Shown piece by piece: positions 14,407-27,180 of a stretch of 64,000 nt of DNA. The notes under the pieces were generated by a model. It saw only the letters and a list, made by a program, of their open reading frames with translations. It was not told the origin of the DNA and ran no database searches. Both the position numbers and the translations under genes were made by a program. This DNA comes from Trichuris trichiura. Lineage: Eukaryota > Nematoda > Enoplea > Trichinellida > Trichuridae. Positions within the stretch are counted from its first letter, which is position 1, and the number at the start of each line of letters is the position of its first letter. The stretch is taken from assembly GCA_037903355.1 (NCBI GenBank), contig JBAJFE010000005.1, positions 2,604,001-2,668,000 of the forward strand. The letters run 5' to 3'.

Positions 14407-14502
14407 AAAGTATGAATCGCATCTTAGCCATGGAAACATTTAGGTCCTGTTACAAATGCCCCCTAAAAGCTACAGTGGCGACACCTGAAATTTAAATTTG
14501 TC
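14407..14502 (-). repeat. Dispersed repeat, copy 1
   Basis: Read on the minus strand, this roughly 95-nt segment matches 41535-41632 closely. Shared blocks include CAGGTGTCGCCACTGTAGCT, ACAGGACCTAAA and TAAGATGCGATTCA. The second copy lies in intron 2 of ASCC3. No coding capacity is visible. Confidence 0.75.
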
Positions 14503-16302
14503 CATTTTGAAAAAAATTGTCTATTTAAATAAGTAGACTCGGGGCAAAGCTAAAAATTTGAACAAACTTTAGATTGTATTCTTTTCCTGTGTATGCAAAT
14601 GAGTTTATTTGACCGTCCGCTGAAGCAACGGAAGTGGACAAGGCAATGAACGTCTTACTACGAACGGGATAATGAATGGCTAATTAATGCCTTTCTTCGG
14701 CTGAATGAACGATAATTGCTAAATCCTTTACGCTTTTCAACGTTTATCGGTAATGCGTACGATTGACCGATTGTACAAGGCGCTATTCACCTTTTCCCTT
14801 CAATGGCGGCTCGAAATGCTCAATGATTTGTCTAAATTCGGGATTCGCGGACCTCTCGCTACAACAAGGAGACGAAAAAGACATAATTGGACATTCGCGA
14901 GCTTTTCCTTTTCCAAAAATGAGAAACTGATTAAGTGACAGTTTGAAAAGGCGGCCCTTTCACCAAAATCCTTTTTAACAATGAAATGTGACTCCAAAGT
15001 AAGAGCACCGCCACTAATTGACTTTTTCTTTAACTGCTGATGCCGAGTAAAATTATTTCAAACGCATTCCCGAACTTACAAACTTTCATTCAACGACGCT
15101 GCTCTTACTATCGCTTTTTTGAGTTTACAGCCGTTTTCAATTGAACTTCTAACGTGATGCTTTGGTATTGGCTTTATGACATCAACACTGTCAAATAACG
15201 AAGTGGATTTTAAGGAGAAGAACTAGCAGCTATTGCTAGTTGAACAACAATAGCTGCTCCGTTTCAAGGTTTGAGTGTGGGCGGCACTAAAATCAGAAAC
15301 TAAATTAAGAAGTCGACCAAGACGACTAAACTTATTCAGAATTTGCTTTGCAAAATATGAATGGAGATGAGCTCTAAAAGTCGCTTATTTGGAAAAACGA
15401 AACTACGATATGTAACAGTGGTCTGCAGCCCTGTACAGGTCGCTGCGTTAAACGAGTTGTACTTTTCTAACAAGTCGACAAAGTCCGGTTCTCAGTTTCG
15501 ATGAAAAGGCGCAGCATTCCTTTTAGGTCGCTTCTACTAACGCGGACTGAAAAAAATAAGCGGCAAAAGCAGCAGAGACCCAACTGGTCGTTCACTTTCG
15601 CTGAGCAGAATGCAAGGACACCCAAAAGCCCTAAGAACTCGAACATAATCGTTTTTGCGAAAAAACACGTTGCGCTATACGGCCTGAATGCTGTTAGATT
15701 ATTGAGTTTGACTACGTTGCGCGCGCGCGCAATTTGACAAAATGGCACAACTTTTCACGAAGATATTCTCTGCGCGGAATCAAAAAGACAAAGACACGAG
15801 AAGAACAATAAGAAGAGAGGAAAATTGAGCCCACCATTGAAAGAGTGCGTGACAAAGGACGTACTCATTAATCTACCTACTTTACGGCGGTCATCTTTGC
15901 CGGCTGCTTTGTTCGCGCAAAAAAAGAAAAGTACACTTGGCGAAATAAGCTGTCAAGACAATTGCGTCCCGTTGGCTTGTGGTCATGTTTCATTTCAAAG
16001 GGCAGAACCACATGTTAATTATACGCCTCCGGTTGGTGCGCAAAACGACGGCGGCGGCAACACACGCTCCGAACCGGATCTTTTTCGTCCAATACGCCGG
16101 CGGATGTGTTCTCGTTTCGCCGTTTGCTTTAAAGATTGAAAAGCGCCTAAAACGCCTTGTTGCAACGCAGCTTCTGGCCACAAAGGACAAACAGGTGAGA
16201 GAAAGAGCAACGGCAAACAGAAATGAAAAGTGAAAACGTCTGAGTTCAACTCACCTCGCTGCTATTGCCGCTTGAACCACAACATAGCTAACTATACACA
16301 AA

Positions 16303-19272
16303 ATGAATCATTTATGCTTTGCTTATGTTAGCAATGTGCTTCTCTTGTTTACAGGTATACATTGCCGGCATTAAAGATTTAAAAAATTTAAAAAATAATC
16401 ATTACAGCTGTTATTGCTGTCCGATTGAGAGCCGATAGAGAGACAGCGGACCCACTTCAAGGTAAGTACGCCCCTACAATATGGTCAGCAATGAATGAAA
16501 GCTTCAGGTTGGCTTGGCGGCACTTTGAGAACAGAACAACCCGTCGGAAGTACAAGTAAGTTGGCGAAACGTCGCCTACATTTTCATCTCCTGCTAAACG
16601 CTTTGTCATCCTTAGCGGGAAAGCGATTCGTCTCCAAGGCAAGCGATCTCAACTGCTACAATTTAAATGCGCAATGTCTTTGGCGGAATGAGTAGGTTTG
16701 TAAAAACCACCTTTTGAGAATTCCCTAAAAAGCAGCGTACTATAGAGCAAACCTATTGAAGCCTAAGCAACCAATTTTAAATATGCTAATTAGTACTAGC
16801 AAAGGAATTCACCTTGAAAGCTTTACTGCCGTTGCGTATGTTGTAAGGAAACGGTTGACTTTACAGAGCAACGCCGGACGTGACGATTGGATGGCATATA
16901 GGCAGCGGAGAACCGGATATTAGAAAATTTCGTATACCCATGAGAACTCAAGAACTTCCAGGAGGAAATGGTACCAACTCTTCTATTGGCTAACATTGCT
17001 TACTTTGACTTGGATCGCTTTTTTGTGAGCAGACGGAAAATTTCTAGTGGCGCTAACCGAACAGCCGCACGCGCCTGAACAAAAGGCGCTTTTGGTCAGT
17101 AGCATTATTCAATGTCAGAAGTCGACCGGAACGCTGAAATTTAGGTAAACAAAAAGACAAAAAACAAATTGCTACTGAATGCTAGCCAAATTTAGGCATT
17201 GGATCTCGCCCAGAGCAAAGTTAATGGTATGCACGAGAGTTCCCGGCAGCGCGACAGACAGCCAAAATTGCGTGGAAATATTTCGCAAAAGCAACGGAGT
17301 CATTGCTAGCGTACCCATTGGCGCTCAGCCGAACAAGCCATTTGAGGTAACAAATGTTGACGACAACTTTTACGACAGGTTAAGCGGTTGTAGATCGTCT
17401 TTGAAGCTTCCCATTTTCTAGTAAGGCGCGCGCGGGCTTTGCCTGGAACAATTATGCTTGACGACATAACTTACGAGGCGGAACTATGCTCAAAAAGTAG
17501 GTCTCTAATAGCTTTCAAAGATCAAGGACAACCAATGAATAACTCACCTTTACGAAAGGCAATACGTAAAGTAACCCATCTTTATAAGTTCATATTAATG
17601 CCTCTGATTGTTTAAACGTAAGTCTTTCTGTTAGAAACTACTAAAGTTGCGATAAAGATGGGACAAAAGCGAATCCCGAAAATTCCATCCGTTTTAAGGA
17701 GTGATTCATTTTTTAAAAAAACCGGTTGAATTCCCGCAATTAATTGTGAAGTTTTGCGCACTGTACGAACTTAATCTGATTTTTGCAGGAAAGCCATCGG
17801 TGGCGCCTAAGCCAACAAGGTTACCGCCCCAAGTTGAGCGGCCAAGCCGACCACAGAACGTTCAGCAATTCGCAAACGCCTGCAACTCGTTGAAATGCTC
17901 ATTTGAAAGCGGAGGTCAGTCAGCGATTTCCACCTTTCAAATTCTTCACGTATAAAAAGGAAGGATGGAAACATAAAAAATTGCCAATTTAGGAAATTAG
18001 TAAATTAGTAAGACAAAGTTGCCCCTTTCCGACCTTTTCCAACCCAACTAGCCGCGGTAGTCATGCTAAACAGACCACTCGACTTGAATGGCATAAACTT
18101 TAAATACTATCAACAGAATGGGACGCACTCCAAACGTCTACAAAGGGCGTAACCCACAGCAGACAAGGAAGTGAGACAATTCGTCAATTCGGCTTTGAAG
18201 AAATCGATCAAAGCGGTCAGACGAGAAATTTCAGTAGAATTTTGTAGTATAATGAACATCAGCAACAGCCTGCGCATCCCGAAATGCTAACTTTCCGTAA
18301 GCCCTATTCAAATTTTCGACATTCTATTCTATCCGAACTTTTCGGGATTCGGATTGTTCTCTCTTTTTCAACCTGACTACATTACGCGAACTAATTGAAC
18401 AAGTATACCGTAAACTCATAATACGCATTTTTTTAAAAAATTTTAAAACTAAAACTAGCATTACTACTGTTAAGGTTGCAGTTGGCAATACGCATCAAAA
18501 TGTATTATGAATAATTAAGGCAAACAAGTTATTGAATAAACGTTTTCCGATTCTCATTGTAGCTCGTCCAATTTTGAATGACTAATTTACATAATTTACG
18601 CAAACCCCTTCTTCTACTACGCGCGCAACAAGACGGGCGGCGGCTGATATAGCTTCATTGATTAAAAAAGCTCAATGAAAAATTGCCCATCGATTATTTC
18701 AGCTGGACAAGAGCAACGCGCATGCCCAAATTATATTCAAGTGAACGTAAAGGTGGCCAGCGGATCATCAGGAAACCGACATACAGGAATCAAGAATAGT
18801 TTCAGTAAGTTTAAAAGAAAACTGTTCCGCGTAACTTATGCAAATACTACATGAGATTGTATTTGTTCAGAAGATGCATACGGATACGTGTCTGGACCAG
18901 GCGACCTGACTATCCTTCAATCCCAATCGTTCAGTATACCAACTGCGGCTCGACTAAAATTCTGCTACAACAGCCCTGTGCACGACAGCCAACTTGTGGT
19001 AACCGCTTACAAACCGACCGGAAAAAACGTCATTTTCACCACACCCGAATTTGACGTAAACAAAGCGAAAGAATGGAAATGTCCCACCGTACTGCTCGAA
19101 ACCGGCACCTACAACACGGTAGGTCCTCTACACGCTATGCTCGAAGAGAATAAGGGGTGAAAAAACTTTTTAGATCGAATTTGTCGTCAAAAAATTACCC
19201 AACGAACACTCGCTGCTGGCCATTGATGAGATCACATTAGTGGACGTGAGCAGCGGTGCTAATCTATGCTAG
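16303..19272 (+). CDS. Secreted protein with two MAM domains
   Basis: Likely an extracellular adhesion or matrix protein. MAM domains (meprin/A5/PTPmu) mediate extracellular interactions; the exact role here is unknown. Twelve exons: 16303-16354, 16408-16461, 16535-16555, 16616-16691, 16867-16970, 17033-17144, 17196-17378, 17426-17496, 17789-17914, 18703-18804, 18871-19118, 19174-19272. Phases agree throughout, giving 415 aa. The N terminus MNHLCFAYVSNVLLLFTAV is a good signal peptide. MAM 1 runs from CYNLNAQCLWRNE through WHIGSGEPD to IMLDDITYEAELC. A Pro-rich linker follows (SVAPKPTRLPPQVERPSRPQ). MAM 2 runs from CNSLKCSFESG through AYGYVSGPGDL and ARLKFCYN to LLAIDEITLV...C. There is no transmembrane segment. 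Exon 3 is a 21-nt microexon. The exon 7/8 junction (17378/17426) is the least certain. Convergent with the myosin gene, 135 bp away. Confidence 0.85.
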
Positions 19273-19281
19273 CGCCACCTA
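19271..19281 (+). promoter_or_regulatory. CTCF-like motif AGCGCCACCTA
   Basis: An exact AGCGCCACCTA that overlaps the MAM stop codon, in the gap between two convergent genes. It is one of six related sites in the window. Confidence 0.35.
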
Positions 19282-19407
19282 TGCATTTCACTTTACTTGT
19301 GGATTAAAAGGAGGAAAAGTAAATGGTCAGATCAAATTTTATGAACAACGTTGCCGCACCATTTCATCCGGAGGGACGGCAAGTAGAGGGCGCCACTTTA
19401 AGGCATT

Positions 19408-22400
19408 TCAATTTGCGTCAGCCAAAAAGTGGCTTATGTACGAGGTGATCAGATCATCCATTTTGTAACCCTAAATGAGGGGCAAATATCAAAATAATCA
19501 ATCTTTCTACCCGGACCGCCACCATTGTTAGTTTAAGCTCGAACTCTATAAAGTATTTTTGCCTACCATTGTAGTTTCGCAGAGCAGTCGAGTCCCACTG
19601 ACGGCGCTGCCTATCATAAGGTGAAAATATGTACTTCCGCTGCTCCAGTTGCTCACTTCGGTGTACGGATAGCTGCACAGTATCTCCTACGCGATAGACA
19701 TGTAAAAAAAGGGGGGAAGAATTTAAAATTTTAAAAATTTGGCATACCCTACTATCCGATTGAATTAACATTATACCATTCTTATTGATGGCAAACAGTA
19801 GCTTTTCCGGAAGCGTAGTAATGCCGGTTTGCTAAAGCATAAGACGCAAAATAGATTGGCATTTCAACGCGGGGTCAGCAACCTTTATGTCAAAGAAGAC
19901 GGAGCCAAAGGTAGGCCATTTGCTTGTCAGCCTTAGAAATTGAATCTTAGCCTCGTCGCGGCTAAGTATGCAACCGCGGTTGTACACCATTGAAATTTGC
20001 TTCAAAATTTGAATATTCAAAAAATTTACGACAACGAACAAAAAAAGGTTACTCTCTTCCATTCGGACAACGCGAAAGTCTTCAGTAAGTTTTGCGGAAT
20101 CAATTCGCCCACTACGCTTGCCGACGTCAACTGACTTTGACTGTCTCCGTAGGAAGCTCGATAAATGAGCGCGGCAAGTTCAACGGCTTCTTCTTTGCTA
20201 CACTTGTGATATCCGCGAAGATATTTCGGAACTTCCTGAAGCAATGTGCTTAGCCTACATGCTGACCCAATGGTCGATTATGGAGCCTACTTGCGGATAA
20301 TGGAATACAATGTCGGCTTGTCGATCTTTGCCGGCAACAACGTCCACCCAAAGCTTTCTCATCATATATATCTGATATTCAAAGTTTCTTTTCTCGTCTG
20401 TCGGTCTGCTCTTTCGAGACATATCGTTTACGCAACGAATAAAGTCAAAAAAGAAATCGTCCGACGACACTGCGAACACTGCAAAGGCTATGATGATGAT
20501 GACGTCATGGATAGGCGAAAGTGGGCGCCTACTCTTTTCGTTTACTTTGATGAACAATGCAAAGCCTTTGACATCTTTTAAACCAAGCTGTTTGCCGATT
20601 CTTTGAACTAAATCTTTTGCTTTCGAGCATGATTCAACTTCGATGCTCTGCAAAAGCTCTCATAAGAAGGAAAAAGAAAAATTTGGATACGCTGCCTAGA
20701 AAAATTCCTTAAAATCCCTATTCTTTTACGTTTTGAAAAATTAATATTTTCAAAATAATAAGAGCATTCTCAAATATTGGGACCTACTTCGAACATGTCG
20801 TTCGGGAAGTAGACCTTGTGGAAAACTTGCGTAGTTTTTCGCTGGATGGCTTCCACTTCCACTTGATGAGGCGGATACTTTCGACTGCCGGTTCTGGAAG
20901 AGTTGGAAAACCAATACGAAATAAGTCTCGTAATTTTTTGGCGCCAAAAAAGGTCAAATACCTTTTCGACTTTTGAATTCTGTTGAAGCAATCAGCGGCA
21001 ACCGGATGATGCCGAGAACGCAAAAAGCAAGCAACCTCATTGTGCAACGTTTGCGAAGGCGCGAATAGTCCCGAGCATAGCCACAACAGTTCCCAGCCTT
21101 TTTCGACCGATACGGGATTTGGATTGTTGGTTAACTGCTTCAGGATTTGGCAGTATACTTCGTCGCGTAGAACTGTCTACATATGCAAATGAGTATACGC
21201 CAACGCCCTCTGGATAGGCAGAGATGATCCTTACTTGTTTTATCGCCGGAGCGAAGACACTTTCCGTCAAATCACAGACGTTCGCTCGACTTCCGTCAAT
21301 GCTCATACTGTCCATATATTTCAAGACGGCTAAGTAGATTAAATAATAAACGCTGGCAAAGCATAGCAATGTTGCCAAACCAACCCCGATACATAAGCAC
21401 TGCCATCCGGCTTGCTTCGTCGATTTTCTCGACTTTTTTCAACAGCGGTTTCGTCAGCGGTTCGTAGCTGTGACACCACAATTCTTCCCTTCGTCTTTGA
21501 CGAGGAATCGTATTGGTTGTTACGATCATCAAAGGACATCTGCAACAAAGACAGTGACCACCGCGTCTCTTCGTCTCTAACACTCAGTTATGCCTAAAAT
21601 GGTCATTCGCGAATTCTTCAAGCGTATGCGGCGACCAAGCAGGCTCGTAAGGAACAACGTCTCTGTTAATCGGCTGCCGTTGTTCGCTGCACTGCACCAA
21701 CTGATTCTAACAATGTTTTTGTTTTGGAAATAGCAACTTTCAAACATAGAGGGCGCTAGAGTACCAACACTTCAAGTGGCGGTTTGCTCAACGTTGGCAG
21801 CACGTAGACATTGTCGCTACAAATTATGCCGAAGTCGCCGGTGGCCACATTTTCAGCTTTGGCGGTTCCATCTTTGATTAACGATTCCGCGGTTAATTTA
21901 TCGTCTAGTTTTAACAAGTCGCCTTTTCTTGTGGTAAGACCGTTGGAAGCTGAAATCGAATAACTCAATGGACGGACAAGTATGTACAGTTAGCATATAC
22001 GCGACGGATTATCAACTAAGGCGATCAAGAAGCGACTACGGACGCGAAGGCCATTCAAGAAGTTCGAAACGAGGCAAGCTATCTCTTCGGCTGCAGGCGA
22101 ATGGAATGAGTACTCATCGCCATGAATGGTTTCCACTCTTACGACAGCCATGTCATTCATTCCACTCCTGATATGACGTTTAACGATAATAAGAAAAGAA
22201 GACGTCGTTGTTACGACATACTTTGGCGGACTCCAGGAAACGTTGGTGATTTCTACAAATGTCAGTTCTAGAAGGACTTGCTCCTCGCTGTCGACCACGT
22301 AGACGCCAGTCCAGTTAACTGCCGCCACAACCTGAATCAGTTGACGAATAAAATTTGCATAATTGACCATTATAGGCACCTCATTCTTCGGGCTTTGCTG

Positions 22401-25400
22401 ACCGGCGAGTTTGTAGGCTTCAAAAAACTTTGAAAATAGCAAAGGCCATTTAAGGCGAGCAAGCGAGACAACCATTTCTTGAACATGAAGCACGTTCGTT
22501 CTCTTTCCTTCCGGAAGAGACTGCAAAAAGTAGGTAGAGTTTAACATTTGCCTACTGTAAGCTTCAACAAGACCTTAAGGCCGGTGTGAATGACACTCTT
22601 GACCCAACATTCTATGGAAGCTTTGATATCGTCCACTCCGTCGAGCACGTAGTCGGGAAGGTAGTTCTGAACAACGCCTCGCAGTTGATCCGCTTCAAAG
22701 TAGTATCCATAGTCGACAAAATACTGATAGGCTATTAGCAACGCCAAGTCTTCTTCCTTGAAAATGGCGCCCTTTTTTGTAGACGTATATAGACAGAGAT
22801 GGCGCTTACTCTATTGCATCTGTATTCGCCAAACTTTAAACCGCGAGTAACCTGATGATAAATGAGATCGGTAGCCGTTGAATCGTCGGCGGGATTGTGC
22901 CAAGGAGTGAAAATCTCCTTGCGGAAAAACAGGCGCCATTGTAAAAATTCGTCCTTCGACCCTATCCGCCTGGCGTACTGTTCGCATTGACTAATAGCGT
23001 CTAGGATATGCTCGGCGCCGCTTCCAAGGCTGGATACCTTATCCGACAACGCGATGTACACGGAAAAACCAAAGCTGTCCTTCAAACCAACGGACTTTGC
23101 CAAAGAGTGGCACATTTCCTGAGCTGTGATGGCCGAATCGCCTACTAAATTTTTATTCATACCATTCATGAATGTGACAGGTAGTATTAATGGTTTTCTC
23201 CGCTTTGTAGCCTATATAATATGAAATATTTCGGTTAAATTTAAAAAAATGGTATTACTGTAACTAATGTACCTGCAGCTCATAGTAGCTTGGTGGCTGG
23301 CTGCGAGGTCCATTTTGCATGGTGCGATCAAGTCGTTGTTCGCAATATACGGCAAAGTCTCTTGGCGCCTGTCGTCGAATGAAACAACGCAAGTATTTGA
23401 TCAACTGTAAAAGCAACAATTAACTTTTTTTTAAAAAGATATCTAATCCTTATAAGGTCAGTACTCGCTCCGACGGGGCAAAGCATCCCAAACAAAGCGA
23501 CAAAAGTACCCAACCGCGCATAACGGATTTTGAATTGCCATTGTTCGTTAGTTGCTTGCATATTTGGCAAAATATCTCGTCTCTAAAATTCGACAAAAAA
23601 ACTTGATGAAAAAAAGAAGTCGTATGCAAAGAAAAGCCACCTGAGCTGAGGACGCAAAATTCCGTGTCCTATTATAAAGTGCAATTTTTCCATTGAAGTC
23701 ATTGTCAATTTACGCAGCGTATCGTCGTGGTCAATTGTTTCGTAGTTCAAGTCGAATTTGGCGGGAATTTCCGGCGGCCTTGGAGACGACAGCTTGGCAA
23801 ACGTTTTGCCATTTTGAAGGCCGTTCTCTGATGGATTGGTGCTGTGCTGAAATTCGGCGCTTTACGGACAGACGCATTTCGACCGGAGTCGCCATTCAGC
23901 TCACCACGGTGGGACATACGCGTAGCAAACGGTCGACTTTGGGCCTGTTACGCAGCTTATTACAAAAAAGCATTGTACAAATATGAGCTAAACCGGAAGG
24001 ACACCTCTAAAGCGAACAATTGTTTTGCTGTTCGAAAAAAAGCTGAAACGGACTGCGCTATTTCTTTTTCATGCAGGAAAAAGTTGAAGAAAGAAGAAGC
24101 GATTAGAGGAAAATCTATGGCATACAAAAAGCCATGCGGGAGGATACAAGTGCATCCGTACAAGCAAATTGACCAGCTTAAATATTATTCATCGGGCAGC
24201 GTTCACTCGCTGTACACAATTACAGAAAAAAAAGCTGAATGATAACCGTCTGGAAATTTTGAGATTTCCCGCCTTAGTTGCCCTAAGGCAACGAGCTTAG
24301 CGCCACCTATACTAAAAAACGTGAAATCGCTTTTCCCTTTGAAACAACTGACAAATCGAATTCGTAGATCAGTAGAAACCTACACGTCTGCAGCGCGCGA
24401 CAATTTTGCGGAAGTAAAAAATTAAGTATAACTAACTGCTCGCTTATAATTGAATGCCCTTAACGAACTCTGCTCGTCTTCACTGCATATGCAAATTATC
24501 TTTAAATTACGAGCCATTCCAAGCGAAATAAATAAACAGCTTACAGCTGAAAGGCGTAGGTTTCATTAGGAAAGTTACTTTGGACAAAAATACAAGCCAA
24601 AAAATGAAAATAACATAAAAATATTATACATATATATAACACGTTTGTCACTGCTGTCGTTGAACATGTTGATACGCATTCCAGCAAAGTGTAACTATGA
24701 ATTTTCTAATGGGCAAGCTGCTTGTTACATCGAAATATTAAGTGCCTCTCTATACCCGGCATAACTGAGGTTGCGATCACAGCAAAGAGGTTCAAGCCGT
24801 CGACTGCTCACGTAGCTGCACCTTGGATCAGTGGTCCTCTTTCGAACCAGTAAAAATGTCAATATAAAAAATCAGGTTAAAGCGAGAAGAAAAAGACAAA
24901 AAGTGGATAACAATAAGTACTTTGAGAAATAAGAAAAATAAAACATAATGGTCAGAAGAAGGAAACCTGAAAGAACATGATCGATCGTTCCCATTGTTGC
25001 TCCTCAAAATGACTGTATGAAGAAGAAAACGATGACTATAGATAAAATCAAAAAGTGATACAGATAACTAATAACACAATGGTTATGGAAAAAAATGACT
25101 TTCAAGGTGTGAAATATGTATAAAAGAAAAAGTCTTCATAATGAAGAAGTTTATTACGGATAATTCCCGTTTGTTCTGTATATGTAGAATGAATCCGGAG
25201 CTTTCAGGTCATTCGAGACCCGTCATCAGCGGTCTTAGGTTGTTGATATGACCATACCATACTTGACAATGGCACTAATCTAACCACACAGCGAGGCAGA
25301 CCAATCGTGGACCCAAAACTTACAATGGAAAAAGCCAAACAAGCCTCTGCTGTAGTGGAGCATGCGACGCAATGTACTCAACCACTCCACCCAAGAGTTT

Positions 25401-26284
25401 TATGTTACGAAAACAATTTACAGTTAAGAAGAATTAAAGAAGCACTATATATTAGACATAATACGACTTACAACCGCGATCAAGGAGTGGACATAAGTGG
25501 GATTTGGACAAATATTGTGACGCAGTATAATTGTTGCACACTCACCAGATGAAATACAATAGCCGGGAAAGAAGAAAAAACAAATAATTAGAACAAATAG
25601 AAATGGATAGGACTGCAATATATATGCAACGAAAAAGGAAAAGAAAAAGAAAAAAAAAGAAAGAAAGAAAAATGAATGCAAAATGAAAAACAGTGAACCA
25701 ACAACAAAAAAATGTTCGAAACTACCCAGCCAAGACACAATCTACAAAACATACGGAACAAGAAATAGAAGTACGCTGACAGACTCAGATGCCAGATCCT
25801 ACGAACAGAAAACTTTAAAAATGCCCGCTTTAAAATCCTCAGAAACATTAGGGCACTCGCTGCCATGAATCATATCAACAACCTAAGACCGCTGATGACG
25901 GGTCTCGAATGACCTGAAAGCTCCGGATTCATTCTACATATACAGAACAAACGGGAATTATCCGTAATAAACTTCTTCATTATGAAAACATTTGTTCCCG
26001 TACCAAGAAACCCCGTTTTCAAAAGAAAAAGTCAGAACAAGGGATACATTTGCAAACTGGAATAAAAATAAAACGAAAACAAAAATAGATAGCGGATATA
26101 TATATATATGATAATTGATTGTATATATATATATATATATATACAAACCCGCTATCTATTTTTGTTTTCGCTTTGTATTTATATATATATATGTATGTCT
26201 GCTTTATTTTATTCGTTTACTTCTATATATAGTTTATTTTATTCATTTACTTTATATGTATAAATTCATTTACTTTATTCATTT

Positions 26285-26380
<96 letters not shown>

Positions 26381-26846
26381 AAGTAAATGAATAAAATAAA
26401 CTATATATAGAAGTAAACGAATAATATATATATATACACAAAGCGAAAACAAAAATAGCGGGTTTGTATACATATATATCCGCTATCAATTTTTGTTACT
26501 TTATATGTATATAAAGTAAATGAATAAAATAAACTATATATATAGAAGTAAAAGAATAAAATAAAGCAGACGTACATATCATATATATATAAATTCAAAT
26601 AAAAAAATATGAAATTTTCACCCATTTCGTTACTTCATTGCTTTATTCTAACACCGCTGAAGACGGGTCTCGTTTGACCCGAAAGCTCCGGGAATATTAA
26701 AAATATTATCAACGGGACAAACTTTCCGTAAAAGAAACTCGACATGAAAATATATATATATATATATACAAAACGAAAACAGAAATAGATAGCGGGTTTG
26801 TAAACACATATATTCGCTATCTGTTTTTGTTTTCGTTTTATTTGTT

Positions 26847-26921
<75 letters not shown>

Positions 26922-27146
26922 ACATATAATCAATTTAAATCAATCATGTTCCGTCAGTCAATATATCAATCAATATATACAATAGAACCACTGAAGTTGA
27001 CCACCTCTCTATATCGACCACCTCCGTAAGTTGTCCGAATTTTGACCACTTGGTTGGTCCGCACGTTAATAATATAATATACCCACAGCCTCCTATGTTG
27101 ACCACTTTTTCCCGGTCCCTTGGGTGGTCAACTTATGGAGGTTGTA

Positions 27147-27180
<34 letters not shown>

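Larger units (their letters stand above)
12028..16302. other. Gene-poor interval between DGK and the MAM gene
   Basis: About 4.3 kb with no gene I can support. It should hold the DGK promoter (left) and the MAM gene promoter (right). It contains AT palindromes at 14121-14160 and 14211-14296 and a repeat shared with an ASCC3 intron at 14407-14502. An Arg-rich frame of 85 codons (15979-16233, +) ends at a GTGAGA donor-like step, and a strong donor-like step exists on the other strand near 16251. Neither could be joined to anything recognisable. Confidence 0.5.

Noticed and set aside
15979..16233. 85-codon Arg-rich frame ending at a donor-like GTGAGA, with divergent minus-strand donor near 16251
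   Set aside because: No domain, and no partner exon in phase on either strand. The MAM gene has its own signal-peptide start at 16303.
24780..24850. Possible tRNA-like arms (GTTCAAGCC; TTTCGAACC)
   Set aside because: No acceptor stem or A-box could be paired. I found no convincing tRNA in the window.
26115..26925. Frames of repeated Tyr-Ile or Ile-Tyr on both strands
   Set aside because: They translate TA microsatellites; the same repeat is open in several frames, so it is not coding.
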